Origin: Uranotaenia lowii
Lineage: Eukaryota > Arthropoda > Insecta > Diptera > Culicidae
DNA: 64,000 nucleotides
NCBI RefSeq assembly: GCF_029784155.1
Contig: NC_073692.1
Span: forward strand, 323,637,906-323,701,905
Direction: 5' to 3'
Shown here: positions 1-11,697 of the stretch, one piece after another
Layout of the letters: each line of letters opens with the position of its first letter
Position numbering within the stretch: the first letter of the stretch is position 1
The notes under the pieces: model-generated
What the model was told of the DNA's origin: nothing
Seen by the model: the letters and a program-made list of their open reading frames with translations, nothing else
Database searches by the model: none
Made by a program: the position numbers and the translations under genes

Positions 1-159
1 TGCGTGACGTTAAAATACTTATGTCGATTATTAAAAATGTTTTTAAAATCGAAATGACGAATTTAAGCACTACACAGCTAAAGTATGGCTTTTTCATATT
101 ATGGAATACCTATATACCATAACATAAACCGTAAAAAATATCATAAACAACGACGTTTT

Positions 160-325
160 ACGCTTTTGAACGAAAATTTATGTTCTGGAAATGGTTTCTG
201 AATGATTTCTAAAATGCTTGATAAAATCAAAACAATAACCGTGATAAAATCGAGCGTAAATTTAGCGAGTATTGTTGAAATCAAACAGTGATATTTAAAA
301 TCGATAAACTACTATATTAAGATTC
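160..325 (-). repeat. Degenerate partial copy of the 29003-29217 MITE
   Basis: Read on the minus strand, this segment matches the interior of the short TA-flanked MITE at 29003-29217. It shares the run around ACGCTCGAT, ATCACGGTTATTGTTT, a GATTTTATC block and ATTCAGAAA. The expected terminal CAGTAGTTTTTCG is decayed near 312-325 (TAGTAGTTTATCG on the minus strand). The other end is not clear. It is an old, non-coding relic. Confidence 0.5.
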
Positions 326-1902
326 AAAAGTAATTTATTTTTTACCTCATGAGAACCAAATTAGCCCCTCCTGAGCCAAAAGGGTATAAGTGCAAAAAGG
401 CTGGGTTTGACAGAAAAGTACTTAATCTTTATTGTGTTCAAATAAATTTCATAGATATTTTTTAAACTTTTTATGAGTCACGGTGCTTCTTTAGAACTTT
501 TTCAAGAAAAAAAGCTCTTTTTTTAACTAAGATGTGTTTGGATTCCATCCAACTTTAATAATAAGTTAAAATAGTTTGACCAAAATGATTAAAAAAAAAT
601 CTGCAAAAATTTTAAATTAAAAAAAATGTAGAAACAAACAATAAACATAATCTTGAATTAGCCTTAAAATTAACTGACAACATTTCTTTCGAAGATAGAA
701 TGTAGTTTTGAATTCTGTGAATGAAGTTAAAATTCAATAATAGAACAATACATTCCTCCCTCCGCACGATTTATTTGTACTTAAGTACTCTGAACCCACC
801 CTGTGGTTGTGATTTGAGGAAAAAAACAATGCGTTTTGATATTCATTGAATATGTGCATTGTTCACTAGCAGAAAATCCTATTTTATAATGTAAGAAATA
901 CATTGTATTGATGTGTTGGAATTGATTCCTTTCAATTTCGAATTTCTAGTTAAAAGAGTGCTTTATTCATGTTATTTTTTTTATATAAATCAGCATAGGT
1001 TGTCGTACATGCTGGATGAACTATTAAAAGTATTGCAACGTTTTTTTTAAACCTTATTTTAAAATGATTTTTGAAATTAAAACGGACTCAACTATTTCTA
1101 TAAACCTAAGAGAACGCTAACTACAGACCTGCAAGAATAAAGTGATAATTAACAAAAACTCAATATTGTTTTTTTTAAATTCTGGATCAATTATTTGCTA
1201 CCACGTACGAATAAAATTAATCATTAAAAATCATCATGGCATCATAATTTAAAAAAAAAATATTTTTAAAGGAATAAAAACACATCTTAGTTCAAAAATG
1301 TATAATTTGAAGTTCTTAGGGAAAAAATTGATAATTTCGTTCACAAATAGTTGTTTACAAATTGTACAATTTTGTTCTCAAATCTTTCCAAAAAAATTTG
1401 TTCTAGATTCCCCCATTTTTTTTTTCTAAAACAGAGGGGAATCTCCTTTATCGTGTGCCAAGTTTTTAGAGATGCTGATTTTTTTTTTCTTTTTGGTGGT
1501 AAAAAAGACTTTTTTGACTTTTTGAGTTTTATTATTGTTTTATGAAATCCTTTTTATGTCATTTAACTTTTAAAATAGTTTAATGGTAACACAGGAATTG
1601 CTTCATTTATCTTATGTTTTAAAAGAGCCCTGAAAGTTTTGCTAAAATATGAATAAAACATTATCTTAAGAGTGTTGTAAAAAAGTTGCAAAAGTATTGC
1701 TCAAGCTTTAATATTTAGTACTTGAATGCTGTGATTGCATTCCAAACTAAATATTCTAAACATGCGAGTGCGCACCCATCATTTTGAACATGAACTAGAA
1801 CTTGCACATTACACTTGAGTTCAAGAATGTTTACAGGTACTTTAATGAAGAGTTCAAATGTGTTTATAAACTTCTTTACACATGGATTGCTCTTTCAAGA
1901 CT
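326..1902. other. AT-rich intergenic DNA, nothing recognised
   Basis: This stretch has many A and T homopolymers and no ORF with coding character. The one short plus-strand ORF at 1351-1545 is driven by T-rich tracts (poly-Phe) and is not credible as a gene. No promoter, RNA gene or repeat end could be supported. Confidence 0.6.
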
Positions 1903-3044
1903 GTCTAGACCAGTGTTCGGCACAAAAACGCTAATCCGCTCATCGCTAGTTAGTCCGATAACTTTTGGTTAGCGGTTTGATTTTGCCGCTAAATTTTGAT
2001 TGAGCTAGCGAATTAAAAAGTTCCGCTATTTTTTGGTTCCGCTAAATGAAGAACGCTAACTTCCATTTACTTGTTTCAAATTCACGAATTCTTACTGATA
2101 GAAGTAGACTTTTCAAGTCAAGTAAAGGAGACATCGGGCATCATTCTTACACCAATGTGGGCTCCAAGTGAAAATGGTCACTTCGAATGATCTCAGGGCA
2201 GAAGTGCCTCATAAAGATTAACTTTTTTTTTCTCTTTAAGTACTTCTTTTCTCAATATTGTTAGACAAACAATTCAATGAATATTGTTAAACAGTATTAA
2301 ACTATTTTAAACACCATTAATATAATTCAAAGCTAAAAGGTCAATTTTTAGATAGGTTTTTGCTTGCAAAAGTACAGTAAACGGCGTACTTGATCAATAT
2401 TTTACATGACTTTAGCATGGTCGGTGATTTTTTGAAGTGTGCTTTGAAGGTTAATCGATGGATTTTCAAAAGCTTTTCATAATTTCCAAGTGTTTTTAGA
2501 TCTCACATTACTATCTCACACGGCAAGTCTCGATTTATAAACGCTGAAAAAATCCACATTTAACAACTTGTTTGTTCTTTACTTTTCACAAAGCAGTTTT
2601 TACAAGTATTTCAAATCAGGTAAAATAAAAATAAGATAATATCACCATAGAATGAATTTGCATTTTTATTTCATTTAGTTTTTTAGATACACGTTTGGCA
2701 ATGCTCCTATCATGAGTATTTTGCATTACTATTTTGAAAGTTTGAAAAAAGGGAAACCTAGTTAAAGATTTTTCAACAGACTGGGCACAATAAACAATCT
2801 GCACTATGTTTGTAAAGTATTTGAGCAAACAAATTGAGATGCAACCATAATCCATGCTGTTGCATCCTGTTTACGTTATTGTTTGTCAACAGTTAGCGAT
2901 TAGCGATTAGCGCTTTAAACTTGAAGCGATAACTTTTTCCGCTCATTTAGCGGTTTTAATTAGCGATCGCTTAATTTGAATGAGTTAGCGATTTTATTAG
3001 CGCCGCTAATTTTTCAATTAGCGATGCCGAACACTGGTCTAGAC
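1903..3044. mobile_element. Non-autonomous hAT element with 8-bp target duplication
   Basis: The element spans 1911-3036 (1126 bp). It begins CAGTGTTCGGCA and ends with the exact inverse TGCCGAACACTG. It is flanked by a perfect direct repeat GTCTAGAC (1903-1910 and 3037-3044), which fits the nTCTAGAn target preference known for hAT transposons. Both subterminal zones, about 1925-2060 and 2890-3025, are packed with GCTAA/TTAGCG words in both orientations, as expected for transposase-binding subterminal repeats. No BED finger, RNase H-like or dimerisation domain is visible. The only internal ORF (minus, 2616-2855) shows no similarity I can recognise, so the element is probably non-autonomous. 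Confidence 0.9.
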
Positions 3045-6000
3045 CACATCGGCGCTACATTTATTGCGACATATGTCTCTTACTCAAAAATGGATAAATC
3101 CATCATAAGCGTATTTTCCATTTAGAGAAACGTCTAAAGAAGCTGTGATTCAAGTTCACTTAAAACTATTTTAAAACTGTCACATTTTTTTACAACATTT
3201 TTCTAACTGGCATAAAACAATTTTAAAACTGTTTAAGAACTGATTCAAGATTTTCAATATCAACTCACTAAACGCCATGTTGATTGTGAAATTCAATCGG
3301 AATTACTGAAGCCATCTTGCTGGAAATAATATAATAATACTAAAAACATAACATTTTCAACAAATTTGTCAATGTTTGCGGTACAATTTTTGCACAAATT
3401 CTGAAGGGTTTCTTAAAGCTTTGTCTATAAGGTCGAATAAAACTTATCTGTTGGATATTTTAAAGTAGTTTTATTATATTAGCTTTAAAGACGTTAATCA
3501 ACCCAACCTACTAGTCCATATGTTCATATACCTTGGAAGAAGTTGTGCTAAAGCATGGTATGCATTTTGGCTTATTAAGTAGCTTTAGGGAATAGTTTTA
3601 AACGAGCTATGGAGGTTGGCATAAAATTTAAATTGTTACTTGGGATATCAAAAGCTTTCTATTCATGTGTCGATAGTTAAAATCTGATAATTTTGATTTT
3701 TTTTTGTATTGTGGCTAGGGCCAAATGGCCTCGAACAACGTCTTCTACCAATTCCTATCATGTAGGTACTGATTAAGAGCTTTCTTTCATGTATTGCAAA
3801 TTAATATTTGATCATTTTAGCGACTTTGCCTACCATTTGTGGTATTACGAAGAATGAAAAACGAGTTTCCTGTCTGGTTGTCTGCTCAAGAAGTATGGAA
3901 ATATTTGAAAATAATGGAAAAAAATTGATTGTTTTGCACTTTACTCAAAATTGACCTGTTGCGAACATGATATTTTTTTAAACAAATTCCTGACTGCTTT
4001 ATATTTAAAACTACATGTGTCCTTATCATTGTGCATCGAACAAAATAAGCCTATCGTAGCCTATTCATTTACAATAGGTCACTCTCAAGTCCCAACAACC
4101 TTGTTACATAAATGAATAGTGTTAATAAAACTTCCGCCCAAGAACGGGAGAGACAAGTTCATGAAATGTTAGTAGTGCACACTTCACTCGACATCCCCCT
4201 TAGGTGTTTACAAATTGTGTTTCCCACAAAAACTTGCTCATCCATTCAACTATGTTGGTACCTACAATCGTCCATTCATCTTCGAGTCCCCGGCAACGAG
4301 CGACACGGTCGTCGGAAAAGCCTCAGCTTTTGCTGCTGGGTTCCAGCTTTTCCTGATGCGAAGGTGTATGGTTTGAGGAAAAAGGGGGCACGGAGCCAAG
4401 TATATTTAGTTGTAATCTCTTGACGATTAGCAAAACGTTCCCGAAGGCACTTTTGCGCTTTCTGCAAAACGGATGAATGGCAACTGTAATACCTACTACA
4501 TAGAAAGTGGCGATGTGCCGAGGAAAAAATGACTTGAAACAAGTGTCGCTGCGGGCAATTGGCACCTTTTGCCACAATAGATTGTTTCAGAATTTTTTTA
4601 CCGCTTGATTGCTTCATGGAAGCGTGGAAGGATGAGTGAAATAGAAAGTCAACGTGTTCTTCATATGTTTCATTAAAAATGAGATCCTTTTTAAAAACTG
4701 TTTGAACTTAATGGACCAACCAGAAAAAATGTTAAAAATATTATGAAACGGTCTATTGGAACCAACTATACTAAGCAGTAACCAGCGCAAAATAAACAAA
4801 CAAGATGAGAAACAAGTGTCATATTCAATGCGAATTCTTGTTTTTTTGAGTGACATCGTAGAAAAGTTGACGTTTCTAGCTTTCATCAAACTTCAAGCAA
4901 GTTTATTTCACTGGCCCAACAATCTGGAGCAGTCGCTCCAAGAAAGAAAGAAAAAGAAGAAGAAGCAAGTTTATTTATTGATAGAAAAAGAAGATTTCAT
5001 AACTCAAATCAGGAAAATTGCTGAAGCTTTTCATATTTTATTTTAAAAATGAGTTTGAGAAAGCAGATTTTATAAATTAAATATTGGAGCAACCATAATA
5101 GTTTTGGAATTTAAACTAACAAAAGGGCCAGAACAGCTTCGAAAACCAGCAAATAGAATTTTGAATTGACAGGTCAATATTTCTAGAGAACAAGACAAAT
5201 CAATAGTTTAAAATGCTGGAAAAATACTGGCGAAACATACAATAAATAACTGATCACTGCAAAGCGACGATCGAAATCTCGTTGTCGTCCAGCTGAATGT
5301 TTTGCTTTTACATCCAACCGGAAGATATGTTTGATGCACCTTGTTTAAAATTTAAAACTAATATTTTTTCTCCGCTATCAAGCTGTACGATATACAGTGT
5401 TGTTGAATCGTGAACTTTATTTTTTGCAACCCAATGGCAATGCAATGGCCTTCCAACATTGTCAGAGAAAAAGGCGGGTAAATTTATTTGAAGCTCGTAT
5501 TTCCCGGAGCTAGAGCTAGCGCGAGTTCACGCGACAACCTTAGCAGATGCATATTGGATAAAAGCAAAACAGCATTCCCGGTTGCCGAGGCATAAATTTT
5601 TAAGCGCATCTCGTTCGGGGGAAGCTGGTTGAAGTTGCCATAGTGTGGAAAGGAAAGTCATACTATTTGTTCTAAACAAACGATTGATTTCAAGATGAAA
5701 AAGATGATTGTTTTGCCTTAGGGGTGCTCAGTGTACCCCACACAGTTACTGATATTTATCTTTTACTGTGCTAATAAAAATGCTATTTTCAACGAAGATA
5801 CCGACAATATGTCTAGCAAGGTAATCTGTGGACTTCTTTAGTGTCAAAAATATTACACCAATTCCTTTCCCAACAACGATACAGGATTTGTCAATGTATC
5901 GTGTGACCAACATCTTTTAACTAAGTGTTGGTGAATCTCGGTTTTAAGCGTTTTTTCCTCAGATTTAAGGTTTTTTGCCTTAAGAGCATAGGAGATGAAA

Positions 6001-7249
6001 GCTCGAATCAGAGAAAAAAGCTTAAATCTGAGGAAAAAAGCTTAAATCTGAGAGATGTGCTCCACACGGATTTGTTTGTTTCGTGGATATGATGGCTAGC
6101 GACATACAAGCACTGAAAAAGCTCACCAATAGACAATTTTTCGCATAAATTTGTTCCAATAAAGTAAATTGCAAAATAAATCTTAAGATTTTACTCGAGC
6201 TATCAGGTGTCATTTCAAATGTTGGAATCTAATCATTGGTTACGATATCGCCACTACGCAAAGCTTGGAGGAATCTAATCGTTAATGTAAACAAAGATAC
6301 GTAATACCAATTGAAAAGTACTATTTTGCTCGCATCCCCCAAGGGTCCTATCAGGGGCAAATTTTATACACTGAGACGACCGTGTTTTTCCTTTTTTATC
6401 CAGTTGGCGTAGCCTAGGTATTTGTGACTTAAAAACATGACTGCCAAGGAACGACCCTGGACCTTCCCGGTTGCATGGAGCGACAATGGCCACACCGTTC
6501 GCGCTGCTGACTTGCTCCAGAAGTTTCCAGTTTGCTTCTTGGTTGTAAGAAGGGAGTTCAAGCATCTAAAAGCCAATAAAGGAATACGATCTTGCTAACA
6601 GTGAGGCAACATTTTGCCAACTTGTGTGAATGGCAGTTCCAATGTAGGGAAAGCAAGTAAGTATGAGCTTTTCTAGGAGTGTATCATTGAATGGGTTTCT
6701 GGGTAATTTACCTAAAAAACATAAGGTTTGTTCGTGTTTTTCCACATCTATTTAACATGCTTTTTATGCTCACAATTCAAAATTCTATCCAAATATTGTT
6801 CCTTTCATTGAAAATTGGATTTAGTGCAATGTTTTGCTGACGCAGTTATCCCTGCATGTTCAGGTTGACTGAGAAGCAGTTAGCGTTTAGAATTCCGACA
6901 GATTTTACACTGATTTGACTGGTCGCACAAATTTACGAGTTCGCACAAATATCGCAGTCATAGGTGTACAGTCCAATCTAGTGCGCTACGTATTATAGTA
7001 TTTAGAAATTTTTTCAATCAACTTCTTTATTTCACATTTATTGGCTAAACGTAAGAAGAGATTAGACGATTGAACGGTGGGCAGCCTTCTTCATGATGAT
7101 ATTAGTGAATTATATTTTGCATGGTTGGGTGAGTGACCCAACTTTGGACCTAGAGCCTATTTTGGTCATAAAATGCCGTAAATTAAAATTAAATTACTCT
7201 TCTAGCAAAGAATGAAAAAACTCCTTTGATTTAATTTATTTTTATAGCA
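3045..7249. other. Intergenic DNA with GC-richer patches but no supported gene
   Basis: Mostly AT-rich. Patches at about 4090-4640, 5260-5690 and 6270-6580 are GC-richer and open on both strands for 80-110 codons (for example minus 6275-6565 and minus 4276-4617). The overlapping frames, lack of recognisable domains and lack of splice context give no way to choose a coding frame. These patches could be unique regulatory sequence or old transposon DNA. Confidence 0.4.
5949..6051. repeat. Small inverted plus tandem repeat of an AGCTTAAATCTGAG word
   Basis: A 20-bp unit containing AGCTTAAATCTGAGG occurs twice in tandem at about 6011-6051. Its inverse, TTTTTTCCTCAGATTTAAG, lies at about 5952-5972. 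The arrangement could form a hairpin or mark the edge of a small inverted-repeat element. No target duplication was found. Confidence 0.5.
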
Positions 7250-7662
7250 TTCACGACATAACTTGACGAACATTATTTCTAAAATTCATTCAGTCCATGG
7301 CAACCGTTCTTTAACTTCTCGGGCATTCCAAATTCGCCAGATAACACTTCACTTGATCTAACCACCTCGCTCGTTTGGCCCCTGCTCGTTTTGTTCCTAC
7401 CGGATTCGTAGCGAACACCTGCTTTGCAAAACAGTCATCCGGCATTCTCGCAACATATCCTGCTCAGCGTATTCTTTACCACCTTCTGGATACTGGGTTC
7501 GCCGTAGTGTCGCGTAGGCGTAGTCCATCCTTCGCCTTCACACTCCGTTCTCCTGCACGCCACCAAAGATGCTTCTTAACACTCGTCGCTCAAATACTCA
7601 GAGTATACGCAAGAACTTCTCGAGCAATATTCATGTCTCGTGCCCGTAGAGGATAACCGGTC
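7250..7662 (-). pseudogene. RT-B C-terminal fragment of a non-LTR polymerase
   Basis: Sense-strand translation from 7662 gives MRPVILYGHET followed by a stop where Trp is expected. Further on comes AGYVARMPDDCFAKQVFATN and then a KRAGAKRARWLD-like segment, the conserved C-terminal end of many insect LINE polymerases. A Trp-to-stop change (TGG to TGA) precedes AGYVARM, and there are further frameshifts. It encodes no working protein. A second copy of its last 115 bp lies at 28012-28130. The fragment joins in frame with 14242 once RT-A is removed. Confidence 0.8.
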
Positions 7663-7870
7663 TCATTCTTTTGTTAGTTTGTTTGTTTGTGTGTTTGTTT
7701 ATTGTTCATCAACAGATTACATATTGATCCGAATGATAGGTTAAAAATTAAAGACAAACTACAATTACACGTAATTAACCTTAAACTTTACTTAAAGCAC
7801 TAAAGATTGTTCTTTGGAATAATTCCCTCGAAATTTCAAAATCAAAATGATTAGAGAAACGGTTAAACGT

Positions 7871-8098
7871 CTATATCACATCCATTAGCGCTGTATAAGC
7901 TCCGTAGTTATTCTGCCGGAGAGGAGCAAAGCGTACGCTGAGTTGTAGTGCTTCAAACAGTGCGGAACAGTCAGTTTTCAACGAAAGCAGATCGGTGACA
8001 ATACAAGCCCGAGTTGCGGTCCGGTGGGCCTGCAGCGTGTCGATGTCGATAAGGCGGCAGCGGTTTTCGCAGGTTTTGTCAGGTCAAGTTCCTGGTAG
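7871..8098 (-). pseudogene. RT-A ORF2 C-terminus and stop
   Basis: In the sense frame this reads CENRCRLIDIDTLQAHR and continues to an RFAPLRQNNYGAY-like segment and a TAG stop at 7873-7871. It matches the ESRCNLIHLPTLAQRR region of RT-C, confirming that both elements have the same C-terminal architecture. An in-frame stop lies just upstream (LPGT-stop). About 20-30 residues between this piece and the one ending near 9339 appear to have been lost at the mariner insertion. Confidence 0.75.
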
Positions 8099-9337
8099 CG
8101 AAAATTTCTTTCAATTTTGCATTTAAAAAACCTGAATACCCCTCATTTTGAAAGTGTGTGTGTAGAATGTTGCTCCTATTTTGATTTGGGAATTCACTCT
8201 TCAGTTGTCAAAATTCCGTCCAAGGAAGAAGAACAGTGTATTAAAATTTTGCTCGCGCATCTCGAAAATCCGAGCTACTCGCACGCAAAGCTGGCAAAAT
8301 CGCTAAAAGTTGCCAAATCAAGCGTTACAAATGTAATTAAAGTATTTGGGGAATGTTTGTTGACAGCCGAGAAGTCTGGATCGGGGGGAAATCGTAAACC
8401 GGAAGCCGCTGAGACGACCAAGAGAGTTACCGGTAGTTTCAAACGAAACCCTTACCTCTGTCTCCGAGATGCCGCAAATTAGCTGGGTGTATCGTCTACA
8501 ACCGTGCATCGAGCCAAAAAATGAGCCAGACTATCGACTTACAAGAAGGTAGTGACTACAAATAGCGATGATAAACAAAATACGACGGCCAAAGCGCGAT
8601 CCCGGAGGCTGTACACGACGATGCTGACGAAGTTTGACTGCGTGGTAATGGACGACGAAACCTACGTCAAAGCCGACTACAAGCAGCTTCCGGTACAGGA
8701 GTTTTATACGGCAAAAGGAAGGGGAAAGGTAGCAGATATTTTCAAGCACATGAAACTGTCAAAGTTCGCGAAGAAATATCTGGTTTGGCAAGCCATCTTC
8801 ATTTTCATAGCTTCCGGGACTGTCAACCAAGAAATTTACGTGAAAGAGTGTTTGAATAAACGTCTGCTGCCTTTCCTGATGAAACACGGTTGTTCCGTAC
8901 TGTTTTGGCCGGACTTGGCATCTTGCCATTACTGTAAAAAGGCCATGGAATGGTACGCCACCAACAACGTGCAGGTGGTTGCCAAGGACAAGAACCCTTC
9001 CAACACGCCAGAGCTCCGCCCAATTGAGAAATACTGGGCTATTGTCAAGCGGAACCTAAAGAAGACCGAAAAAAACTGCTTAGGACGAGCAGCAGTTAAA
9101 GGCAAACTGGCTTTCTGCGGCGAAGAAGGTGGACAAGGTGGCTGTACAAGCTGATGGCAGAGGTTAAGCGTGAGGCCCTTTAATTCGGATTTGGAAAAGC
9201 GAAAGCCTAACTGAATATTTTTCCTGAATTTTATACTAATTAAACTTGAAAAAGAAATTTAATTTGATTTTTTAAATAAACGATTTCACCGATTTACATG
9301 TGTTTTCCCTTGATCAAATTTTGACCATATCACCCTT
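8099..9337 (+). mobile_element. ITmD37E mariner-like element 1, left end degraded
   Basis: The right end, GACCATATCACCCTT, stops at 9337 and is followed by TA (9338-9339), the expected IS630/Tc1/mariner target. The inverse of this end (AAGGGTGATATGGTC) should open the left end. The sequence at 8095-8130 lacks it and goes straight into internal sequence (CCTGAATACCCCTC), so the left terminus was deleted together with a few codons of the host RT-A. The element lies opposite to RT-A and interrupts it between the CPYY-like and LPGT-like codons. Confidence 0.8.
8117..9154 (+). pseudogene. ITmD37E transposase pseudogene (element 1)
   Basis: One reading frame covers an N-terminal HTH domain (NPSYSHAKLAKSLKVAKSS), a linker, and the DDE catalytic core. 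The core has VMDDETYVKAD (first Asp), FWPDLASCHY (second Asp) and LRPIEKYW (Glu). Exactly 37 residues separate the second Asp from the Glu, the defining spacing of ITmD37E. Damage: in-frame TAG at 8480 and TGA at 8522 within the HTH/linker, an apparent in-frame deletion after VWQAI where the family usually has a CTCG-like segment, and a frameshift after KKTEK that destroys the C-terminus. It would cut and join transposon ends if intact. This copy cannot. Confidence 0.93.
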
Positions 9338-9338
9338 T

Positions 9339-10345
9339 AGTAGGGGCACCATACAGCCGAGGCATATTCGAGGCACGATAGAACCAAGCGGCAGTAAAGA
9401 CTCTTGAGACAATAAATATCCTTAAAATCTTTTGTCATACGGAATAAAAGTCTCAGGCATCTGGACAGAATTGACGATGTAGTTTGTGTGGATCTTGAAA
9501 TCCAGCCGTCTGTCCGGATCACACCAAGGTCTTTAACATGATCAACTCGGGCAACTGCTTCATGTCCCAGAAAATAATCAGCCGATAGCGAGAGCCGCTT
9601 ACGTGAAAGCGAAATCACCGTACATATTGCGATTCAAGGGAAGGCAATTGACATCACACCAGGCGCCGAAGATGTTAAACTGGCTCTGCAACACGTTGAT
9701 ATCTTCAGGGCTGTTGATGGGTTGTAACAATTTCAAGTCGTCGGCATACGCCAGTTTTGGTCCATCGAGAAGCAGCAGCTCGTCGTCGAAGTAGATCAGG
9801 AATATTATGGGTCCCAGGTGGCTCCCTTGGGAAACTCCAGAAGAGGCAGGGAGTTGATTGGAAAATGATTCACCTGTTCGTACAATAAGTTTCCGTCCTA
9901 CCAGGTAGCTATGGAACCATTCCAGCAAAAAGCCGCAAATACCGATACGATCTAGTTTGGCTATGGCTATTTTGTAGTTAACCTTGTTGAAAGCTGCGGT
10001 CAGGACGGTGTAGATTACGTTGGTATGAGATCCTTTGGCAAAGCTTTCTTGCACGGAAGATGTGAACGTCAACAGGTTTGTTGTCTTAGAGCGCTTAGGC
10101 ATGAATCCATGTTGTTCGCTAGAGAAATAAAATTTGCAATACGTGAAAAATGGATCAAGTACAACCAGCTTAAACAATTTGGCAATGGCACATAGGGCAG
10201 AAATACCGCGATAATTTTTAACATTCTTCCTGTACCCTTTCTTGTAGATCGAAAACATGTAAGTCCAACACGTCCCCCAAATGGAAGTGAACGTGGATTC
10301 CGTGAGCGATGCTTGGAAGATTCTGTTTATAGGAGTCAGCATATG
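9339..10345 (-). pseudogene. RT-A reverse transcriptase domain, catalytic site lost
   Basis: Sense translation shows the fingers and palm in order: YKKGYRKNVKNYRGISAL, EQHGFMPKRSKTTNLLTF, then motif A reading YTVLTAAFNKV where a catalytic Asp pair (D-x4-FD type) is expected. Next come GVSQGSHLGPI (motif B), KLAYADDLKLLQP (motif C, YADD intact), and a thumb-like region ending LEYASAVWCPY at 9339. Both motif A aspartates are changed (V and N), and a frameshift near 9610 breaks the reading frame. It would copy RNA into DNA at a nicked target if intact. This copy is dead. It continues to 7871-8098 after the mariner insertion. Confidence 0.9.
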
Positions 10346-10996
10346 TGATATAAATCGTTTTAGGAAAGTTGCTGTAATGCCATCCAGACCTGCAGAAAGA
10401 CTGGATTTCTGCTAAGCACTCAGAACCACTCTGTATCCGGATATGGTAGCCCTGATAACAACGCGTGTAAACTTTTTTATAAGCTGAGTTAAGTTTGCGA
10501 CATTGGTTTTTGGCGTGAAGAGACTTGTGCCTCATATAGTGGCGGAGGGCTATGTTCTTGATTGCTTTCATTTGTCGCAACTCTTCCGTGACCCAGCGAG
10601 CATGTAGATCAGTGGCTGCTGAGCGTTTTGGTACGTGTCGTCGTGACAATCGATTATGTAGTTGGTGATATGGGAGAACTTTATAGCAGCGGCGTTTGGA
10701 TCGGAAGATTCGAGTTCAGAATCCCAGTCGATGGCGTCAAGCGTTTGTGAAATAGCGACAAAATCGGCGTTTTGAAATCGAGAGAAAAGGATGCCGGCTT
10801 CTTGATAGGAGTCACAACTTCAGAAATGTCAAGCAAAAGCAGCAGTGCCGGGTGATGCGGAACAAGCTCAACCAGAGGCGCAGGAGCTAGTTCAATTGGG
10901 ATCCGTCGTTAACAAAACAGAGATCGAGCTAGCGACCATTCTCATTCTCAACGCTGTTAATTTGGCGGAGAGTTGCTGTGCTGAGTGAGTCGAGAA
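10346..10996 (-). pseudogene. RT-A linker between endonuclease and reverse transcriptase
   Basis: Sense frames here (notably 10649-10218) contain MRHKSLHAKNQCRKLNSAYK and neighbouring basic, helix-like text. It corresponds to the RKARKIYFALRNEPNKLLL linker of RT-C, although frameshifted. The region is open in short pieces only. It belongs to the RT-A ORF2 and is not an independent gene. Confidence 0.6.
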
Positions 10997-11482
10997 TCAA
11001 ACTTTAGGGCATAGTAAATGAAAAACTCGCTGGATCAGCAAACAAAAACCGCACTGGGAGGAACACCATTTAAGACCGAGCAGGTTGAAGTCGCCAATAA
11101 TGAGAATGTCGTCCTCAGGAACAGTAAGAGAACACATTCGGAAAAAGCCACGGGAAAACGACTCTGCAAAGGTTATGCTTTTGGCACGATCAAGGGGTAG
11201 GTAGAAAGCCTCGACGAAAAGCTTTCGTGTACCCAGATCAATACGGATCAACACTAATTCCTGATCGTTCCATGATTCGTCGTCGATTGGAGTGGCTGAA
11301 TGACCGGATCGGATGGCAATCAAAACTTTCCCGTCGCTGGATTTAGCACTGTTGTGAGGACGTCGATCACGCCGAAATACTGTGTTGTTGGAGCTAAAAA
11401 CCTGACTAGTAAGGTTCTGTCGTTCAGCTAGGTTTCGGTGAAAGCCACAATATCGTAGCTGTAGCACGGCATGGCTAGCAGA
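10997..11482 (-). pseudogene. RT-A APE-type endonuclease, C-terminal part
   Basis: Sense translation includes YDIVAFTET followed by TAG where Trp is expected (TETW motif), LNDRT, then VFRRDRRPHNSAKSSDGKVL, VLIRIDLGTRKLF, and IIGDFNLLGLKWC. The GDFN motif carrying a catalytic Asp and Asn is intact. The family uses this domain to nick the target for target-primed reverse transcription. The premature stop in TETW and downstream frameshifts inactivate it. The 5' part of the same domain lies at 13717-13971, beyond mariner element 2. Confidence 0.85.
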
Positions 11483-11697
11483 TAAAGCATGGATCACTAC
11501 AAATCTGGACGCACTATTTATTTTACCATAGTGCTCCTAGTTGTCGGATCTGGAATGTTTTGACAGCGTTTGGAATGTTTTGGCAGCGGAATGTTTTGTA
11601 GAGGAATGTTTCTTCTACCAGTGCTGAAAATTTCATTACGATTCGTTTTGTTTCAAAAAAGTTACACGTGATGGAAGCCACGAGATGAAAATAAATT

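Noticed and set aside
2616..2855. 79-codon minus ORF inside the hAT element
   Set aside because: No hAT transposase motifs; probably chance within a non-autonomous element.
4112..4889. Cluster of overlapping ORFs on both strands (4112-4423, 4276-4617, 4614-4889)
   Set aside because: No domain, no splice context, and opposite-strand frames are equally open; treated as GC-richer non-coding DNA.
6275..6576. Minus-strand ORFs of 96 and 70 codons
   Set aside because: They overlap in two frames, lack any recognisable motif, and end in AT-rich sequence.
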